The notes under the pieces: model-generated | Told to the model about the DNA's origin: nothing | What the model saw: only the letters and a program-made list of their open reading frames with translations | Databases searched by the model: none | Translations under genes and position numbers: made by a program | From: Fundidesulfovibrio terrae | GTDB taxonomy: Bacteria > Desulfobacterota > Desulfovibrionia > Desulfovibrionales > Desulfovibrionaceae | Direction: 5' to 3' | Length of the DNA: 64,000 bases | Assembly: GCF_022808915.1 (NCBI RefSeq) | Contig: NZ_JAKZFS010000001.1 | Location: 1,132,644 to 1,196,643, forward strand | Shown: piece by piece, positions 1-8,809 of the stretch | Numbering within the stretch: the stretch's first letter is position 1 | Layout of the letters: each line of letters starts with the position of its first letter

Positions 1-2352
1 GTGGTGGGCGGGCTCACGGGCGTGGGCATCTGGTTCGCCGTGTCCATCACGGCCCCGGGCGCGGCCTCCAAGCTCATCCACGCCTTCGTGCTGGGCTGGG
101 CCACGGAGTGGACCTTCTTCCTGGCCGAGATCGTGGTGCTCATCACCTACATGCGCTCCTTCGAGGGGCAGCGCTCCACCCGGCGGCTCATCCTGGCCTG
201 GCTCTATTTTTTCTTCGCTTTTGGCTCTCTAGTCATCGTGCAGGGGTTCATCTCGTTCATGCTCACGCCGGGCGAGTGGGTCACCACCCAGCGCTTCTGG
301 GACGGCTTCTTCAACCCCACTTACTGGCCCGGCCTTGTCCTGCGCTCGGGCATCTGCGCCACCCTGGCCGGGACTTTCGGGCTCATGACCGCCCAGGGCG
401 TGGCCGACGAGGGCCAGCGCAAGAGCCTGTCGCGCTTCTGCGCCGTATGGGCGGCCCTGCCCGTGCCCCTGGTGGCCCTGGCCGGATGGTGGCACATCAG
501 TGTCCTGTCTCCCGAACAGCAGGTGCTGGCGCGCGGGCTCTCGCCCGAGGTGGCGGACGGCATGCGTGCCTTCTGGTGGGCCGCCCCGGCCATCGTGGCC
601 GGAGGAGCGCTGCTGGCCGGGGGGCTTCCCCGCAGGGCCGCCCGGGCCGTTGCCGTCCTGACCCTGGCCGCGTCGTTTCTGTTCATAGCCAGCTTCGAAT
701 ACATGCGAGAGGCCGCCCGCCGGCCCTATCTCATCACCGGATACATCTATTCCAACGGCATTCTGGTTTCCCGTGCGGCGGAGCTCAACCAGGCGGGCGT
801 GCTGGCCTCGGCCAAATGGAGCCGGGTGAAGTCCGTCACCGCCGAGAACCGGCTGGAGGCAGGCAAGGAGCTCTTCTTCCTGGAATGCTCCAGCTGCCAC
901 AGCCAGGGCGGGCCCATGCTCGACATGCTGCCGCGCTCGGCCAAGTATTCCACCACAGGCATGGAGGCGCTGCTTACGGGCCTGGGCAGGATCGGCACTT
1001 ACATGCCTGCCTTCATAGGCACCCAGGCCGAGAAGAAGGCCCTGGCCGCCTACCTCACCGAGGGGTTGCACGGGGCTAAGCCCGCTCCGGATGTTCCCAT
1101 CACCGGGAAAGACGAGGCCGTCCCGCCCTTCAACGACGACGCGCAGTACCTGCTCACGGTCTCGGCGGACAAGGGCGTCAACATGCTCTTCGACGCCAAG
1201 GGACAGTGGACGCTTTCCATCGGCGCGCAGGCGCTCACCGCGCAGCTTGTCAAGCGAGGCCCAACGCCTGAGCTGGTCACCAAGGATGTGACCCTCACCT
1301 ACGCCGTGGAAGGGCAGGCGGCCGGGAATTTCAACGTCTCCGGCCGGGCCTTCCGGGCCGAGGGGATTCAGGTCTCGCCGTATGGCCAGTCGCCCGGCCA
1401 GCCAGCCGCAACGGCGGGCACAACCGGCCAGTCTACGGAGCCGGCGGTCGGCGCGGTCTCCGCGGGCTTCAATCCCTATCCGGTGGCCGTGGTCCAAGCC
1501 GCGGACCCTTCGGGCAAGATCCTGGCCGAGACCAAGGTGGTGCTGCCCGTGTCCACCGAACTCGCCTGCAAGAACTGCCACGGTGGCGCATGGACCCACG
1601 GCGTGGCGGGGCTGGCCGACGCCACGGCCCGCGACGTGCTCACGGCCCATGACCGCCTGAGCCGCACCGGTCTTCAAGGCCAGGCCCCCAAGGTGGAATG
1701 CCGCTCCTGCCATGACGATGCCGCAAAGGGTGGGAAACGGTCCCTGAACCTCTCCGCCGCCGTGCACGGGCTGCACGCGGTTTACTTGGCCGGACGCGGC
1801 TCCGACGCCTGCGACCTGTGCCATCCCACCAATCCCAAGGGGGCCACCCGCGCCTTCCGTGACCCCCACGCCGCCTCCGGCCTCGACTGTACCAGCTGCC
1901 ACGGTCCTCTGGAGGACCATGCCCTGTCCCTGCTCACCCGCGAGGACGCCCAGGGAGTGGCCGCGGCTAAGCCGCTGCTTGCGCTCATCAAGCAGCGCGA
2001 CAACGCGCCCGTGCCCCGCGCTCCCTGGGTGAACGAGCCCAAGTGCGTCACTTGCCACACGAATTTCGGTCCGCCCGAGGGCATGCAGGCCTACGGCAAA
2101 TGGACCGAGGGGGCGGAGGACCTGTTCGTGGCCAAGCGCGACGACATGGACGCGCTCACCTGCGCCGCCTGCCATGGCACGCCACACTCGGTCTACCCGG
2201 CCGACAACCCTTACGGAAAGAACCGGGACAACCTCCAGCCGCTGCAGTACCAGCGCGCGGCCAAGACCTTGGGCGGGGCGAAGAACTGCAAGGCCTGCCA
2301 TACCGTGGACATGGACATGCCCGTGCACCATCCGGGCATGGGGGTGCAGTAA
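1..2352 (+). CDS. CydA-like membrane protein fused to an eight-heme c-type cytochrome (5' end probably outside window)
   Basis: The first ~240 residues hold several hydrophobic segments and resemble the transmembrane part of cytochrome bd oxidase subunit I (TGVGIWF, GWATEW, FFLAEI). The rest is periplasmic-type sequence with eight CXXCH heme sites beginning near residues 296, 523, 567, 604, 630, 682, 721 and 763. The site at 296 sits in a cytochrome-c-like domain and the last seven form a multiheme module separated by a Pro/Gly/Ala-rich linker (~455-490). The likely role is quinol oxidation with electron delivery to periplasmic c hemes; that is inference from the architecture. The frame opens at base 1 with GTG, but the family normally has about two further N-terminal helices, so the true start is probably upstream of the window. 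A strong terminator follows the stop codon. Confidence 0.85.
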   Translation: MVGGLTGVGIWFAVSITAPGAASKLIHAFVLGWATEWTFFLAEIVVLITYMRSFEGQRSTRRLILAWLYFFFAFGSLVIVQGFISFMLTPGEWVTTQRFWDGFFNPTYWPGLVLRSGICATLAGTFGLMTAQGVADEGQRKSLSRFCAVWAALPVPLVALAGWWHISVLSPEQQVLARGLSPEVADGMRAFWWAAPAIVAGGALLAGGLPRRAARAVAVLTLAASFLFIASFEYMREAARRPYLITGYIYSNGILVSRAAELNQAGVLASAKWSRVKSVTAENRLEAGKELFFLECSSCHSQGGPMLDMLPRSAKYSTTGMEALLTGLGRIGTYMPAFIGTQAEKKALAAYLTEGLHGAKPAPDVPITGKDEAVPPFNDDAQYLLTVSADKGVNMLFDAKGQWTLSIGAQALTAQLVKRGPTPELVTKDVTLTYAVEGQAAGNFNVSGRAFRAEGIQVSPYGQSPGQPAATAGTTGQSTEPAVGAVSAGFNPYPVAVVQAADPSGKILAETKVVLPVSTELACKNCHGGAWTHGVAGLADATARDVLTAHDRLSRTGLQGQAPKVECRSCHDDAAKGGKRSLNLSAAVHGLHAVYLAGRGSDACDLCHPTNPKGATRAFRDPHAASGLDCTSCHGPLEDHALSLLTREDAQGVAAAKPLLALIKQRDNAPVPRAPWVNEPKCVTCHTNFGPPEGMQAYGKWTEGAEDLFVAKRDDMDALTCAACHGTPHSVYPADNPYGKNRDNLQPLQYQRAAKTLGGAKNCKACHTVDMDMPVHHPGMGVQ

Positions 2353-2380
2353 GGGGGTGTGGCGCGCCAAGGCTGACAAG

Positions 2381-2418
2381 CAAAGCCCCGGCTGTTTACA
2401 GCCGGGGCTTTGCTTTTG
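2381..2418 (+). terminator. Rho-independent terminator after the octaheme cytochrome gene
   Basis: A perfect 14-bp stem (CAAAGCCCCGGCTG / CAGCCGGGGCTTTG) with a TTTA loop is followed by CTTTTGTC. It lies 29 bp after the stop codon of the cytochrome gene. Confidence 0.9.
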
Positions 2419-2565
2419 TCCGGGCCTGGAATCGGCCAGACTGGTTGCCGACGCGCGCGCCAGGTTGTTTCCTTGACTCTTTTTCAGAAAAAAGGTGTTC
2501 TGCATAAGAGATCATAATCCCTTGTATCATGACCAAAATGGTCGAAATTCCCAGGGAGGAGCATC

Positions 2566-3018
2566 ATGAAAAAAGCGTTCGTTGCGCTGCTGATGTTTGC
2601 GTTGCTGGCGAGTATCGCCTTTGCCCAGCAGTCCGGCACGAAGGATGAAGCCGTAGCCTTGGTCAAAAAGGCCGTTGCCCATTACAAGAGTGTTGGAAAA
2701 GAAAAGGCGTTCGCCGATTTCAACGACAAGAACGGCCCGTTCGTGGACCGGGACCTCTACATCGTCGTCTACGATATGAACGGCAATTGCCTGGCTCACG
2801 GCGCCAACGCCAAGCAGATCGGGAAAAACCTGATGGAGCTCAGGGATCCCGACGGCAACTACTTCGTCAAGGAGCGCGTCGAGCTGGGGAAGACCAAGGA
2901 CTCTTTCTGGCAGAACTACAAATTCATCAACCCTGTATCCAAGCAGATCGAAAACAAGAGCATGTACATGGAAAAGATCGACGGCCTGCTGTTCGGATGC
3001 GGGGCATATAACAAATAA
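2566..3018 (+). CDS. secreted single-Cache-domain protein
   Basis: This 150-residue protein has a clear signal peptide (MKKAFVALLMFALLASIAFA|QQ) and then one domain of the single-Cache type: an N-terminal helix (ALVKKAVAHYK), DLYIVVYDMNGNCLAHG and WQNYKFINPVSKQ, which are typical of Cache_2 periplasmic ligand-binding domains. It has no membrane anchor or signalling output, so it would be a free periplasmic sensor or binding protein. A good ribosome site (CAGGGAGGAGCATC) precedes the ATG. The next gene encodes a chemoreceptor, so a role as a ligand-binding partner of that receptor is possible but only suggested by proximity. Confidence 0.85.
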   Translation: MKKAFVALLMFALLASIAFAQQSGTKDEAVALVKKAVAHYKSVGKEKAFADFNDKNGPFVDRDLYIVVYDMNGNCLAHGANAKQIGKNLMELRDPDGNYFVKERVELGKTKDSFWQNYKFINPVSKQIENKSMYMEKIDGLLFGCGAYNK

Positions 3019-3092
3019 GTTCCATCCGGTGAGCCTTCCCCGCGAGAGCGAGGCGGATGTATTCGTCATTCTTGAGAAAAGGGCAGGGTAGA

Positions 3093-4871
3093 ATGGCCAG
3101 GATGAGTATCAGCTTGCGGATCTACACCGGCTATTCGGTGATCCTCGCATTGTCTGTGTTCATATGGTTTGTCGGCTATTCGAACTCCGCCCGGATGGGG
3201 TTTGAGCTTGCCAACATCACTGACGTGAACATGAAGGCCCTGGCGGCGCTCAAGGACGTCAAGTTTTCCGTGCGCGAAACCATTGCTGCCCTGCGCTCCC
3301 AGCTCATTCCGGCGATCACGCCGGAGTTCCGGGCAGCCCAGAAGAAACTCTATTCCGAGAACACCGATCAGCTCAAGAACTCCATGGCCCAACTGGAAGG
3401 GCTCACGGGGGCGGCCAAAGCCGGCGAGGACTGGAATACGCTCCTCAAGGAGCAGCAGCGGTTCCTCCTTCTCGTGGAGAAAGTTGAAGCAGCGCTCGAC
3501 GAGTGGAGCAAGGATACCTCAGATGTCCTTCTCTCCATGGAAGTGCTGGCGCTCGCCGCCGTGGACTTGCAGAAACAGAGCGATGTCCTCTTGTCCGTCC
3601 TGGACCGGGTGATCGTCCGCAACGACGAAATGATCGCCGAGGACAACCGGGACGCCAAGTCCGCGATCAGCACGGGCCAGTTCTACGCGCTGATGGCGCT
3701 GTGCATGGCCGGCGGAGTGGCGGCAGTGGTGGGCTGGCTCATCACCCGAAACATCCGCCATCCCTTGTCGGTCCTGGTCAAATACGCGGGCGACGTGGCG
3801 TCGGGAAATCTGGACGTGAAGGCCGAAGGGCGCTTCATCGCCGAACTTGACCTGTTGAAGATGAGCCTGGGAGCCATGGTGGATAAGCTCAAGGAGGAGA
3901 TCCGCATAGCCGAGGCGAGGTCGCGCGAAACGGCCGAGCAGGCCGCCATCGCCGAGAACGCCAGCCGCGAAGCCAAAAAGGCCCAGGAAGCGGCTGAGAC
4001 CGCCCGCCAGCAGGGCATGACCGATGCCGCGGAAGAGCTCGCGGCCATCGTGGAAAAGATTTTCGCTGCGTCCCAGAAGCTGGAAAGCCAGGTGGCCCAG
4101 GCGTCAAAGGATGCCCAGGTGCAGAAGCAGAGGCTTGAAGGAAGCCTTGCCGATCTGGGACACCTGGACTTCACCACCCAGCAGGTCTCCAGGGGAGCGA
4201 GCGAAGCGGCCTCAACCGCCGCCGAGGCCAGGGGCCAGGCCCAGGAGGGAGCCCAGGTCATACGCGAGGTCGTGGATTCCATCCATGCCGTGGAGACAAA
4301 GGCTTCCTCGCTCAAGGCCAACATGACGGACCTCTCCGCCCGGGCCGAGGGGATCGGGCGCATCATGACTGTGATATCCGACATAGCCGACCAGACCAAC
4401 CTCCTGGCTCTTAACGCCGCCATAGAAGCGGCGCGGGCCGGTGATGCAGGGAGAGGTTTCGCGGTGGTGGCCGACGAGGTGCGCAAGCTCGCGGAAAAAA
4501 CCATGAACGCCACCCGCGAAGTGGATGCGTCCATCAAGGGAATCCAGGACGGAACGCAGACAAGCGGCCAGGGAGTCGATCAGGCGGTTGAAGCCATCAC
4601 CCATGTCGCAAGCCAGGTCGACACCGGCGGCAGCGCTCTAGGCATGATCGTGGAGCTCAGCCAGGAGGTCACACGGAAAATACGTCTGATCGACGAGGCC
4701 GTGGAGCAACAGACCGAATCCAGTCGCGGAGTATCCGGTTCGATACAGGAGATATCCCATTACGCCGAGGAGACGGCCGAGGCCATGTCCCAGGCCAGGG
4801 ACGCGCTCGAGAATCTCGGATTCCTCGTGGACGAATTGCGCGGCCTCATGCGGCATTTGCAGGGCAGGTGA
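3093..4871 (+). CDS. methyl-accepting chemotaxis protein
   Basis: The protein is 592 residues from the ATG at 3093, chosen over the in-frame ATG at 3057 because GGGCAGGGT lies just upstream and the N-terminal helix begins there. TM1 (~9-30) is followed by a mostly helical periplasmic four-helix-bundle-type sensor, TM2 ([21 protein letters not shown]), a HAMP domain, and a long coiled coil. The signalling tip is unmistakable ([20 protein letters not shown], then [18 protein letters not shown]). It reports ligand state to CheA/CheW at the inner membrane. It ends in LQGR with no CheR/CheB-tethering pentapeptide. It follows the Cache protein gene by about 75 bp. Confidence 0.95.
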   Translation: MARMSISLRIYTGYSVILALSVFIWFVGYSNSARMGFELANITDVNMKALAALKDVKFSVRETIAALRSQLIPAITPEFRAAQKKLYSENTDQLKNSMAQLEGLTGAAKAGEDWNTLLKEQQRFLLLVEKVEAALDEWSKDTSDVLLSMEVLALAAVDLQKQSDVLLSVLDRVIVRNDEMIAEDNRDAKSAISTGQFYALMALCMAGGVAAVVGWLITRNIRHPLSVLVKYAGDVASGNLDVKAEGRFIAELDLLKMSLGAMVDKLKEEIRIAEARSRETAEQAAIAENASREAKKAQEAAETARQQGMTDAAEELAAIVEKIFAASQKLESQVAQASKDAQVQKQRLEGSLADLGHLDFTTQQVSRGASEAASTAAEARGQAQEGAQVIREVVDSIHAVETKASSLKANMTDLSARAEGIGRIMTVISDIADQTNLLALNAAIEAARAGDAGRGFAVVADEVRKLAEKTMNATREVDASIKGIQDGTQTSGQGVDQAVEAITHVASQVDTGGSALGMIVELSQEVTRKIRLIDEAVEQQTESSRGVSGSIQEISHYAEETAEAMSQARDALENLGFLVDELRGLMRHLQGR

Positions 4872-4905
4872 GTGTGGCTCCAAGCTCGTTCGTAGGACGC
4901 GTGAG

Positions 4906-5676
4906 TCAGGGGGCGCCGTAGAGTTCGGAAAACGAGGCGTGTTCGCTCGCGGGCAGCTGCACCAGCACCGGCGACTTGGCCGGGTCCAGCCATGCGGCCA
5001 CGCGCTCCATGTCGCCAAGCGCCATGGCCGTGCAGCCTGAGGTGTACCCGTCTGGCTTGGGCCAGACGTGCAGGAAGATGCAGGACCCAGCTCCGGCCAC
5101 TGATGGAGGCGCGTTGTGGGCGACGACGACCCCGATCTCGTACAGGCCGTCGTCCCGGCGCATGCGCTCGGAGCTGTTCCAGCCGCGCGCCGGCAGGGCC
5201 GATGCGTCCAGCACCTGGTTGTATCGGGGCGATGCCGGATCATCCACGCACTCGAACGCGGCGGTCATCTGCATGTAGGCGATCTTGAGCCTGCGGCTTT
5301 CGGCCTGGGCGTAGCCGAACGCCGGGCCCAGCCGGAATATCCCAGCTGGAGCTCTGCCGTCGCCCTCCCGCTTCACCGGGATGCCGCCGGAGTCGCCGCC
5401 AGGAGTGTCGTGCAGGCCGCGCCCCCAGCCCAGTCCGTTCTTGCCCAGGATAACCCGAATGGGCGCGCCGACCTGCCTCCACGGCCCGCCGGGCGAGCGC
5501 TCGTACAGGCGCATGACCCCGGCTCGGGAGTTCCAGCTGTCGGCCAGAACGAGCGCGGCCTGCCCGCTTTGCGCAACCATGTCGGGTTGCGCGGAAACGG
5601 GGCAGGCCGCAAGCAGCGTCAGCAGGCACGCGAGCAGAAGGACGGAAGGCGTCAGGGCCAGGCCCCGCGGGTTCAT
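4906..5676 (-). CDS. L,D-transpeptidase (YkuD-type) family lipoprotein
   Basis: The protein has 256 residues. The N-terminus is a signal peptide with a plausible lipobox (LAAC, Cys25), so it is probably a lipoprotein. The C-terminal half carries the YkuD catalytic signature: His203 in FLHVW and Cys215 in SGCTAM. The family crosslinks peptidoglycan or attaches proteins to it, and some members act on murein precursors. It ends 35 bp from the convergent MCP gene, and its ATG lies 1 bp from the stop of the upstream helicase gene, so the two are probably co-transcribed. Confidence 0.88.
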   Translation of the reverse strand: MNPRGLALTPSVLLLACLLTLLAACPVSAQPDMVAQSGQAALVLADSWNSRAGVMRLYERSPGGPWRQVGAPIRVILGKNGLGWGRGLHDTPGGDSGGIPVKREGDGRAPAGIFRLGPAFGYAQAESRRLKIAYMQMTAAFECVDDPASPRYNQVLDASALPARGWNSSERMRRDDGLYEIGVVVAHNAPPSVAGAGSCIFLHVWPKPDGYTSGCTAMALGDMERVAAWLDPAKSPVLVQLPASEHASFSELYGAP

Positions 5677-5677
5677 C

Positions 5678-7741
5678 TTAATCCCACTCGATGCCCTTCA
5701 TTTCATCAGGCTTGTATTCAAACTCCACCGTCTTGACGGGGGTGTCTTCTCCGGAAGGCTCTCGCAAGGGCTTGCCGAGAATTTCGGACGCCTCCTGCTT
5801 GGGCTCCTGCTTCCGGGGCGTCCTGGCCTTGGGCTCCGAAGCATCGGAGGGCGCAGCCCCGGTCACGGGAGCCTCGGCGGCCTGAGCGCCCTCGCCCGAG
5901 GCGGGCTTCTTCTTGCGGCGGCGACGGCGCTTGCGCTTCTTGGCCTCGCCTTCGCCTCCCTCTTCGGCGTGCACGGTCTCGGCCTCGTCGAATTCGCCGG
6001 AATCACCGTGGTCACCCGCTTCGACCGCGACGTCAGGGCTTTCCCCGGTGAGCGTCCCGGCTTCGGCAGCGGGCTTGTCGCGGTCCCCGCGCCGTTTGCG
6101 CGAGGGGCGCTTGCGGCGCGGCTTGGATTCGGCCGGGGCCTCGCCTTCGGCGGCGACGGTTCCGGTCTCTTCTCCGGGCGCGGCTTCGGCGGCGGGAGCG
6201 GCCATGGGTTCGCGTTCGCGACGAGGTTCCCGCTCGCGCTCCTGGCGAGGTTCGCGTGCGCGCCTGGGCTCGCGGTCCCTATCCCTGTCCCTGTCGCGAT
6301 CCCGGTCACGATCCCGGCGCTGTTCGCGGCGGGGCTCGGCGGGCGCGCCTTCGGGCTGGGGAGGCAGGGCGTGAAGGGTGGACTGGTAGCGCTCGTCCAG
6401 GAGCATGGCCAGGGTGGAGACGTCTTCGGACGCGGCCAGCTCCTTGGCCAGGGGAAGGAAGCGCTGCAGCCGGACCTTCTTGAGGGGCGGCATGGCGCGC
6501 AGTTCGGCTTCGAGAAGCGCGGTGAGCCGCTCGGCCACCACGGCGGAAACTTCCTCGTCGGTGGGGGCGGGTTTCTTGACGAAGTCGATGGTGAAACGCT
6601 GGCCGATGCGCTTGATGGCCAGTTCCTCCATGATGTTCACCAGGGTGATGGCCGTGCCGGAGGCCCCGGCGCGCCCGGTGCGCCCGGCGCGATGCACGTA
6701 GGACTCGGGGTCCTCGGGGGGCTCGTACTGGAAGACGTGGGAGAGCTCGGGGATGTCGATGCCGCGCGCGGCCACGTCGGTGGCCACCAGGAAGCGCAGG
6801 TTCTTCTTGCGCAGGCGCATGAGAACCTCTTCGCGCTTGGACTGGGAGAGGTCGGCCGAGAGTTCCTCGGCGTCGTACCCGAAGCCTTTGAGCACCTCGG
6901 TGATGTAGTGCACATTGGCCTTGGTGTTGGAGAAAATGATGGCCGAGGTGGGGTTTTCGATCTCCAGCAGGCGCACGAGGCAGCGGTCCTTATCCATGCC
7001 GGGCACCTCGTGGTAGAGGTGCAGGATGTCCGCCACGTGGACCTGCTTGGAGGACAGCGACAGGAAATTCGGGTGGTCCATGAACTCTTCGGCCAGGCGC
7101 AGCACGTAGGGCGGGTAGGTGGCCGAGAAGAGGAAGGTGGAGGTCCGGCGCTTCGGCATGTAGCGCTTGATCTCCTTCATGTCCGGGTAGAAGCCGATGG
7201 AGAGCATGCGGTCGGCCTCGTCGAAGACCAGCACGCGGATGTTGTCCAGGGTGAGGTTGCGGCGCAGCAGGTGGTCCAGGATGCGCCCGGGGGTGCCCAC
7301 CACGAGGTGCGCTCCGGCGCGCAGGGCGTCGGTCTGCTCGCCGTATCCCACGCCGCCGTAGACGGTGCATACCTTGAGGCCGGTGTCCGTGAAGAGGGTC
7401 TCGGCGTCCATGGCCACCTGCTTGGCCAGTTCGCGGGTGGGGCAGAGCACCAGGGCCTGGGTCTGGGGCTTGTCCACGTCGAGCAGGTGGAAGATGGGCA
7501 TGAGGAAGGCCCCGGTCTTGCCGCTGCCGGTGCGCGACTGGACCATGAGGTCCTGGCCGGTGAGCAGGTAGGGCAGGGACTTGGCCTGCACGGGCATGAG
7601 CGACTGCCATCCGGCGCGGGCCATGGCCTGGCGCAGGGGATCGGGCAGATCGTCGAGGGAGAGTTCGGGCAGGGACTCCTCGGGTTCGATGAGGGTCTGG
7701 AACTCTTCGGTGGCGTTGGGATTCTCGGTGGTGTTGTCCAT
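5678..7741 (-). CDS. DEAD-box ATP-dependent RNA helicase with long charged C-terminal tail
   Basis: The protein has 687 residues from the ATG at 7741, which has AAGG about 7 bases upstream; an upstream in-frame GTG is less likely. All helicase motifs are present: Walker A SRTGSGKT (69-76), PTRELA, DEAD (174-177), SAT (206-208), ARGIDIP and HRAGRTGRAG. The core ends near residue 400. The remaining ~280 residues are low complexity, with alternating RD/RE dipeptides, then Ala/Glu-rich and Lys/Arg clusters (KKRKRRRRRKKK), typical of RNA-binding disordered tails on CsdA/RhlE-like helicases. Probable roles are cold-shock RNA unwinding, ribosome assembly or RNA decay. The specific subfamily is not assigned. 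Confidence 0.93.
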   Translation of the reverse strand: MDNTTENPNATEEFQTLIEPEESLPELSLDDLPDPLRQAMARAGWQSLMPVQAKSLPYLLTGQDLMVQSRTGSGKTGAFLMPIFHLLDVDKPQTQALVLCPTRELAKQVAMDAETLFTDTGLKVCTVYGGVGYGEQTDALRAGAHLVVGTPGRILDHLLRRNLTLDNIRVLVFDEADRMLSIGFYPDMKEIKRYMPKRRTSTFLFSATYPPYVLRLAEEFMDHPNFLSLSSKQVHVADILHLYHEVPGMDKDRCLVRLLEIENPTSAIIFSNTKANVHYITEVLKGFGYDAEELSADLSQSKREEVLMRLRKKNLRFLVATDVAARGIDIPELSHVFQYEPPEDPESYVHRAGRTGRAGASGTAITLVNIMEELAIKRIGQRFTIDFVKKPAPTDEEVSAVVAERLTALLEAELRAMPPLKKVRLQRFLPLAKELAASEDVSTLAMLLDERYQSTLHALPPQPEGAPAEPRREQRRDRDRDRDRDRDRDREPRRAREPRQEREREPRREREPMAAPAAEAAPGEETGTVAAEGEAPAESKPRRKRPSRKRRGDRDKPAAEAGTLTGESPDVAVEAGDHGDSGEFDEAETVHAEEGGEGEAKKRKRRRRRKKKPASGEGAQAAEAPVTGAAPSDASEPKARTPRKQEPKQEASEILGKPLREPSGEDTPVKTVEFEYKPDEMKGIEWD

Positions 7742-7814
7742 GTGTACCTTGATCGGAATTGTATCCTTGCGGGCCGCGCCGATTGGGCGGCGCACAGAGG
7801 TGTACAGACTTTCC

Positions 7815-7851
7815 GGGAAAAGAAAAAGGCCCCCCGCAGGCAGGGGCCTTT
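7815..7851 (-). terminator. terminator of the outer-membrane protein gene
   Basis: Reading the minus strand, AAAGGCCCC pairs with GGGGCCTTT and is followed by TTCTTTTCC. It lies directly after the stop codon of the barrel gene and before the helicase start. Confidence 0.85.
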
Positions 7852-7866
7852 GCGTGTTCCGGCGGG

Positions 7867-8460
7867 TTAGAATACGAACTTGACCGCGAGGTTGCCGCCC
7901 CAGTTGTCCGATCCTCTGGGGGCGCTGTCAAACCCGCTGCCGTGGCGGCCGTATTCGCCGATGTGCTGCCAGCGGCCGGCCAGCTGTATGCTGACCATGT
8001 CCGAGATGAAGTAGTTGAATCCCACCTCCGCCATTTCCGTCAAGTTGGAGGTATAGCCGTTGCGGGGAACCTTCACCGAGGAGAAGAAGCCGCCAAGGCC
8101 GATGCCCGCGAAGACGGAGTAGTTCGTTTCGTTGACGAAGTGGTACCGGACGATGGCGATGGGGCTGAAGGCCCCCACGGTTTCGTAGTTGTTGGCCCAG
8201 TTCGCGGGAATCTTCTTCTGGTAGACCGCGTAGCCCAGGAACTCGCCGCTGATGGAGAGGCCGGGAATGATGAAGTACCCCGCCTCGCCGCCGAAGGAGA
8301 ACATGGAGCCGATGTTCTTGTTGGAGTTTCCGTAAAAGCCGACTTTCGGCTCCACGTAGAAGGTGCCGGCATCCAGGGTTTTGGCTTGAGCCAAGCCGGC
8401 GGTAAGACCGAAGGCCAGAAGCACACCGAGAATGAGAGCCTTTTTCGTAAGTCCGTTCAT
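7867..8460 (-). CDS. outer-membrane beta-barrel protein
   Basis: The protein has 197 residues, a signal peptide ending in GLAQA|K, alternating aromatic/polar strands and a C-terminal phenylalanine (AVKFVF), the BamA recognition pattern. It resembles small OmpA/OmpW-like or OMP_b-brl eight-stranded barrels of unknown substrate. A strong ribosome site (AAGGAGGAAGATC) precedes the ATG. It is a single-gene transcription unit with its own promoter and terminator. Confidence 0.85.
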   Translation of the reverse strand: MNGLTKKALILGVLLAFGLTAGLAQAKTLDAGTFYVEPKVGFYGNSNKNIGSMFSFGGEAGYFIIPGLSISGEFLGYAVYQKKIPANWANNYETVGAFSPIAIVRYHFVNETNYSVFAGIGLGGFFSSVKVPRNGYTSNLTEMAEVGFNYFISDMVSIQLAGRWQHIGEYGRHGSGFDSAPRGSDNWGGNLAVKFVF

Positions 8461-8498
8461 GATCTTCCTCCTTTAGCCGGAATTTCCAGCTATTAGTA

Positions 8499-8528
8499 AA
8501 TCTACTCGCGGCAATCATCCATTGTCAA
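8499..8528 (-). promoter_or_regulatory. sigma70-type promoter of the outer-membrane protein gene
   Basis: On the minus strand a perfect -35 TTGACA (8523-8528) is 18 bp from TAGATT (8499-8504, 4/6 match to TATAAT). The hexamers lie about 40-70 bp upstream of the start codon. Confidence 0.55.
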
Positions 8529-8545
8529 ACTGCCGAAGCCAAAAA

Positions 8546-8563
8546 GAACATTACAAGATGTTC
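8546..8563. promoter_or_regulatory. palindrome GAACAT-N6-ATGTTC, possible regulator site
   Basis: Perfect 6-bp inverted arms flank a 6-bp spacer, centred about 30 bp upstream of the -35 hexamer of the barrel-gene promoter, the position expected for an activator. No regulator is known from the sequence. Confidence 0.35.
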
Positions 8564-8809
8564 ATTTTCCGCCGTGGGCAATTGAGACGCTCTTGTGTCC
8601 GGCGGCTGCCGGATCAAGAGAAATAACCAAGCGTATTGCTTGGTTGCAAGAGAAGAGACCCATAGCCGCAAGAGCCTGGGGTGGCATGGCGAGGAGCATG
8701 CGACATCCGGCGGGCCTGGAGCGCCGACCGGATCGAAAGGCATTCTTGAAGGCACGCGGGTGATGGGGTAGTTCTGGGCATTCGTTCAACCCTCGAGAGG
8801 AGGCGTTTT

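Larger units (their letters stand above)
8461..8809. other. divergent intergenic region, no gene seen
   Basis: Between the barrel gene (minus) and the glutaminyl cyclase gene (plus). It holds the barrel-gene promoter, the GAACAT palindrome and, at 8795-8803, the GAGAGGAGG ribosome site used by the cyclase. Short open frames here show no ribosome sites or recognisable protein. Confidence 0.5.
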
